From: an uncultured Clostridium sp.
GTDB taxonomy: Bacteria; Bacillota; Clostridia; TANB77; CAG-508
Reading direction: 5' to 3'
DNA length: 63,059 nucleotides
NCBI GenBank assembly: GCA_900551615.1
Contig: URWN01000006.1
Location: forward strand, 1-63,059
In this document: piece by piece, positions 61,875 to 63,059 of the stretch
Layout: each line of letters starts with the position of its first letter
Position numbering within the stretch: position 1 is the stretch's first letter
Notes under the pieces: generated by a model
Seen by the model: only the letters and a program-made list of their open reading frames with translations
Database searches by the model: none
What the model was told of the DNA's origin: nothing
Position numbers and translations under genes: made by a program

Positions 61875-63033
61875 GGAAAAGGAATATATAAAAAATACAG
61901 TTATATTACTAATTGGAAAATTTTCTACACAAATTGTTTCATTTTTATTGTTGCCATTATTTACATATAAATTATCTGCGGATAATTATGGATATGTTGA
62001 TTTATTACAAACTTATATAAGTTTAATTGCTCCTGTGGTTTTATTACAATTAGATAGTGCAATTTTTAGGTTTTTAATTGATAATAGAAGTAACAAAAAT
62101 GAAAATAAGAAAATAATATCTACTTCCTTTTTTTGTATGATTATACTTTTAATTCTTATAATAGGAATTGTAATATTAATAAATAGTATAGTAAAAATAA
62201 ATTATTTTTACTATATAGTTCTGAGTATATATGCATTAGTGATAAGCAATTATTTTATGGCTATTGCTAGAGGAAAAGGGAATAATAAAATCTATTCAAT
62301 TGCTAGTATTTTAGGTTCAATATCAAATCTTATAATTAATGTTGTATTAATAATGATTTTAAAAATGGATGCGAAAAGTATATTAGTAGCATCAATTATA
62401 TCTAATTTAATAAGTTCTATATATGTATTTCTAAAAGAAAAAATATATTTAGATATAAAAATATGTGAATGCAATTTTAATTATTTGAGGAAAATGCTAA
62501 AATATTCAATACCAATGATTCCAAATGTGTTATCATGGTGGATTGTAGGATTATCTGATAGGACAATAATTGTTAAATTTTTATCTACAGCAGCAAATGG
62601 AATTTATTCTGTTTCTTGCAAATTTTCAAATTTATTGAATAGTATATATTCAATATTTAATATGTCTTGGCAAGAAATGGTTTCACTTCATATTAATGCC
62701 GAAGATGCACATGAATTTATTTCTAAAATGATGACAAATATATTTGATTTATTTGTTGTAGCATCTTGTATAATAATTGGTATAATGCCCATGATATTCA
62801 ATATTGTAATTGGTGAAAATTATTTGGAAGCATATAAGTATATTCCAATTTTGTTGTTAGGAAATATTTTTAATGTTTTAGTAGGTTTATTGGGAGGGAT
62901 TTATGTTGCAAAAAAAATGACAATGAAAGTGGCTACTACAACAATTTGGTCAGCTATCATAAATATCTTAATTAATTTAATATTTATTAAGCAGTTTGGT
63001 TTGAGGATGCGATCAAGGCAAGCCTGCGGTTAA
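61867..63033 (+). CDS. oligosaccharide flippase (Wzx), truncated by the contig end
   Basis: 388 aa as present, overlapping the previous gene by 8 bases. It is a polytopic membrane protein of the MATE/Wzx superfamily with about ten helices so far (ILLIGKFSTQIVSFLLLPLF first). It would flip undecaprenyl-linked repeat units across the membrane. Normal length is about 470-490 residues. The last about 10 residues (after KQFGL, reading MRSRQACG) do not look like a Wzx and come from the foreign-looking end of the window, so the true C-terminus is missing. Confidence 0.85.
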   Translation: MSKEKEYIKNTVILLIGKFSTQIVSFLLLPLFTYKLSADNYGYVDLLQTYISLIAPVVLLQLDSAIFRFLIDNRSNKNENKKIISTSFFCMIILLILIIGIVILINSIVKINYFYYIVLSIYALVISNYFMAIARGKGNNKIYSIASILGSISNLIINVVLIMILKMDAKSILVASIISNLISSIYVFLKEKIYLDIKICECNFNYLRKMLKYSIPMIPNVLSWWIVGLSDRTIIVKFLSTAANGIYSVSCKFSNLLNSIYSIFNMSWQEMVSLHINAEDAHEFISKMMTNIFDLFVVASCIIIGIMPMIFNIVIGENYLEAYKYIPILLLGNIFNVLVGLLGGIYVAKKMTMKVATTTIWSAIINILINLIFIKQFGLRMRSRQACG

Positions 63034-63059
63034 ATCCTAAATGGATCATGCTCTCGGAG

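Overview
The window is about 63 kb of very AT-rich DNA (roughly a quarter GC by eye) that looks like the chromosome of an endospore-forming member of class Clostridia, probably an uncultivated gut lineage. Supporting signs are a SCIFF ranthipeptide precursor, an H-type small acid-soluble spore protein, T-box leaders on two aminoacyl-tRNA synthetase loci, a PASTA-domain Ser/Thr kinase with its phosphatase, and a RemA-RpoZ-Gmk block. The standard code is used: tryptophan is TGG, and TGA terminates pheS. No rRNA, CRISPR array, insertion sequence or prophage was seen.

Layout. 1-6.2 kb: a compact type IV pilus operon (short prepilin, prepilin peptidase-like protein, two pilin-like proteins, PilB, PilT, PilC). 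6.3-8.3 kb: a ROK sugar kinase and a transketolase C-terminal subunit. 8.6-15.4 kb: an envelope block (FtsE, FtsX, two tandem PcsB/EnvC-like M23 hydrolases, a CtpA protease, PgsA) and GreA. 15.6-22.3 kb: purine nucleoside phosphorylase, the Stp-PrkC-RsgA-Rpe operon and a secreted/membrane beta-repeat protein. 22.4-22.9 kb: SCIFF precursor and a small hypothetical gene. 23-34.1 kb: T-box-pheST, YqeG, a second prepilin peptidase, Xaa-Pro peptidase, EF-P, a zinc-ribbon protein, a frameshifted M23 gene, tRNA-Trp, T-box-glyS and a HAD phosphatase. 34.3-37.2 kb: small metabolic or repair genes and SspH. 37.4-52.1 kb: a Wzz/Wzc-like protein with a long coiled-coil tail, a TGS-uridine kinase, a U32 peptidase, an unknown gene split by a frameshift, rubrerythrin, RsmE, and YicC-RemA-RpoZ-Gmk. 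52.2-63 kb: a cell-surface polysaccharide cluster (LCP ligase, initiating glycosyltransferase, glycosyltransferases, polymerase, pyruvyl transferase, Fe-S partner, flippase), cut off at the right edge.

How the genes work together. The two prepilin peptidases appear complementary: the pilus-operon copy keeps the zinc-binding cysteines but has Asn where the GxGD aspartate should be, while the distant copy keeps both aspartates and has lost the cysteines. FtsEX sits directly upstream of two candidate hydrolase clients. PrkC/Stp, LCP and the Wzz/Wzc-like protein are all tied to wall or capsule growth.

Intergenic structure is rich. There are two classes of dispersed palindromes: short ones built on a GGGACG core next to TGTCAAAA-type arms, often abutting stop codons, and long fold-back elements of about 110-230 bp. 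At least three genes look broken: an M23 peptidase (one extra base), the 44.8-46.6 kb gene (one extra G) and a Nudix remnant. The last ~55 bases have a different composition and look like a misjoined contig end.
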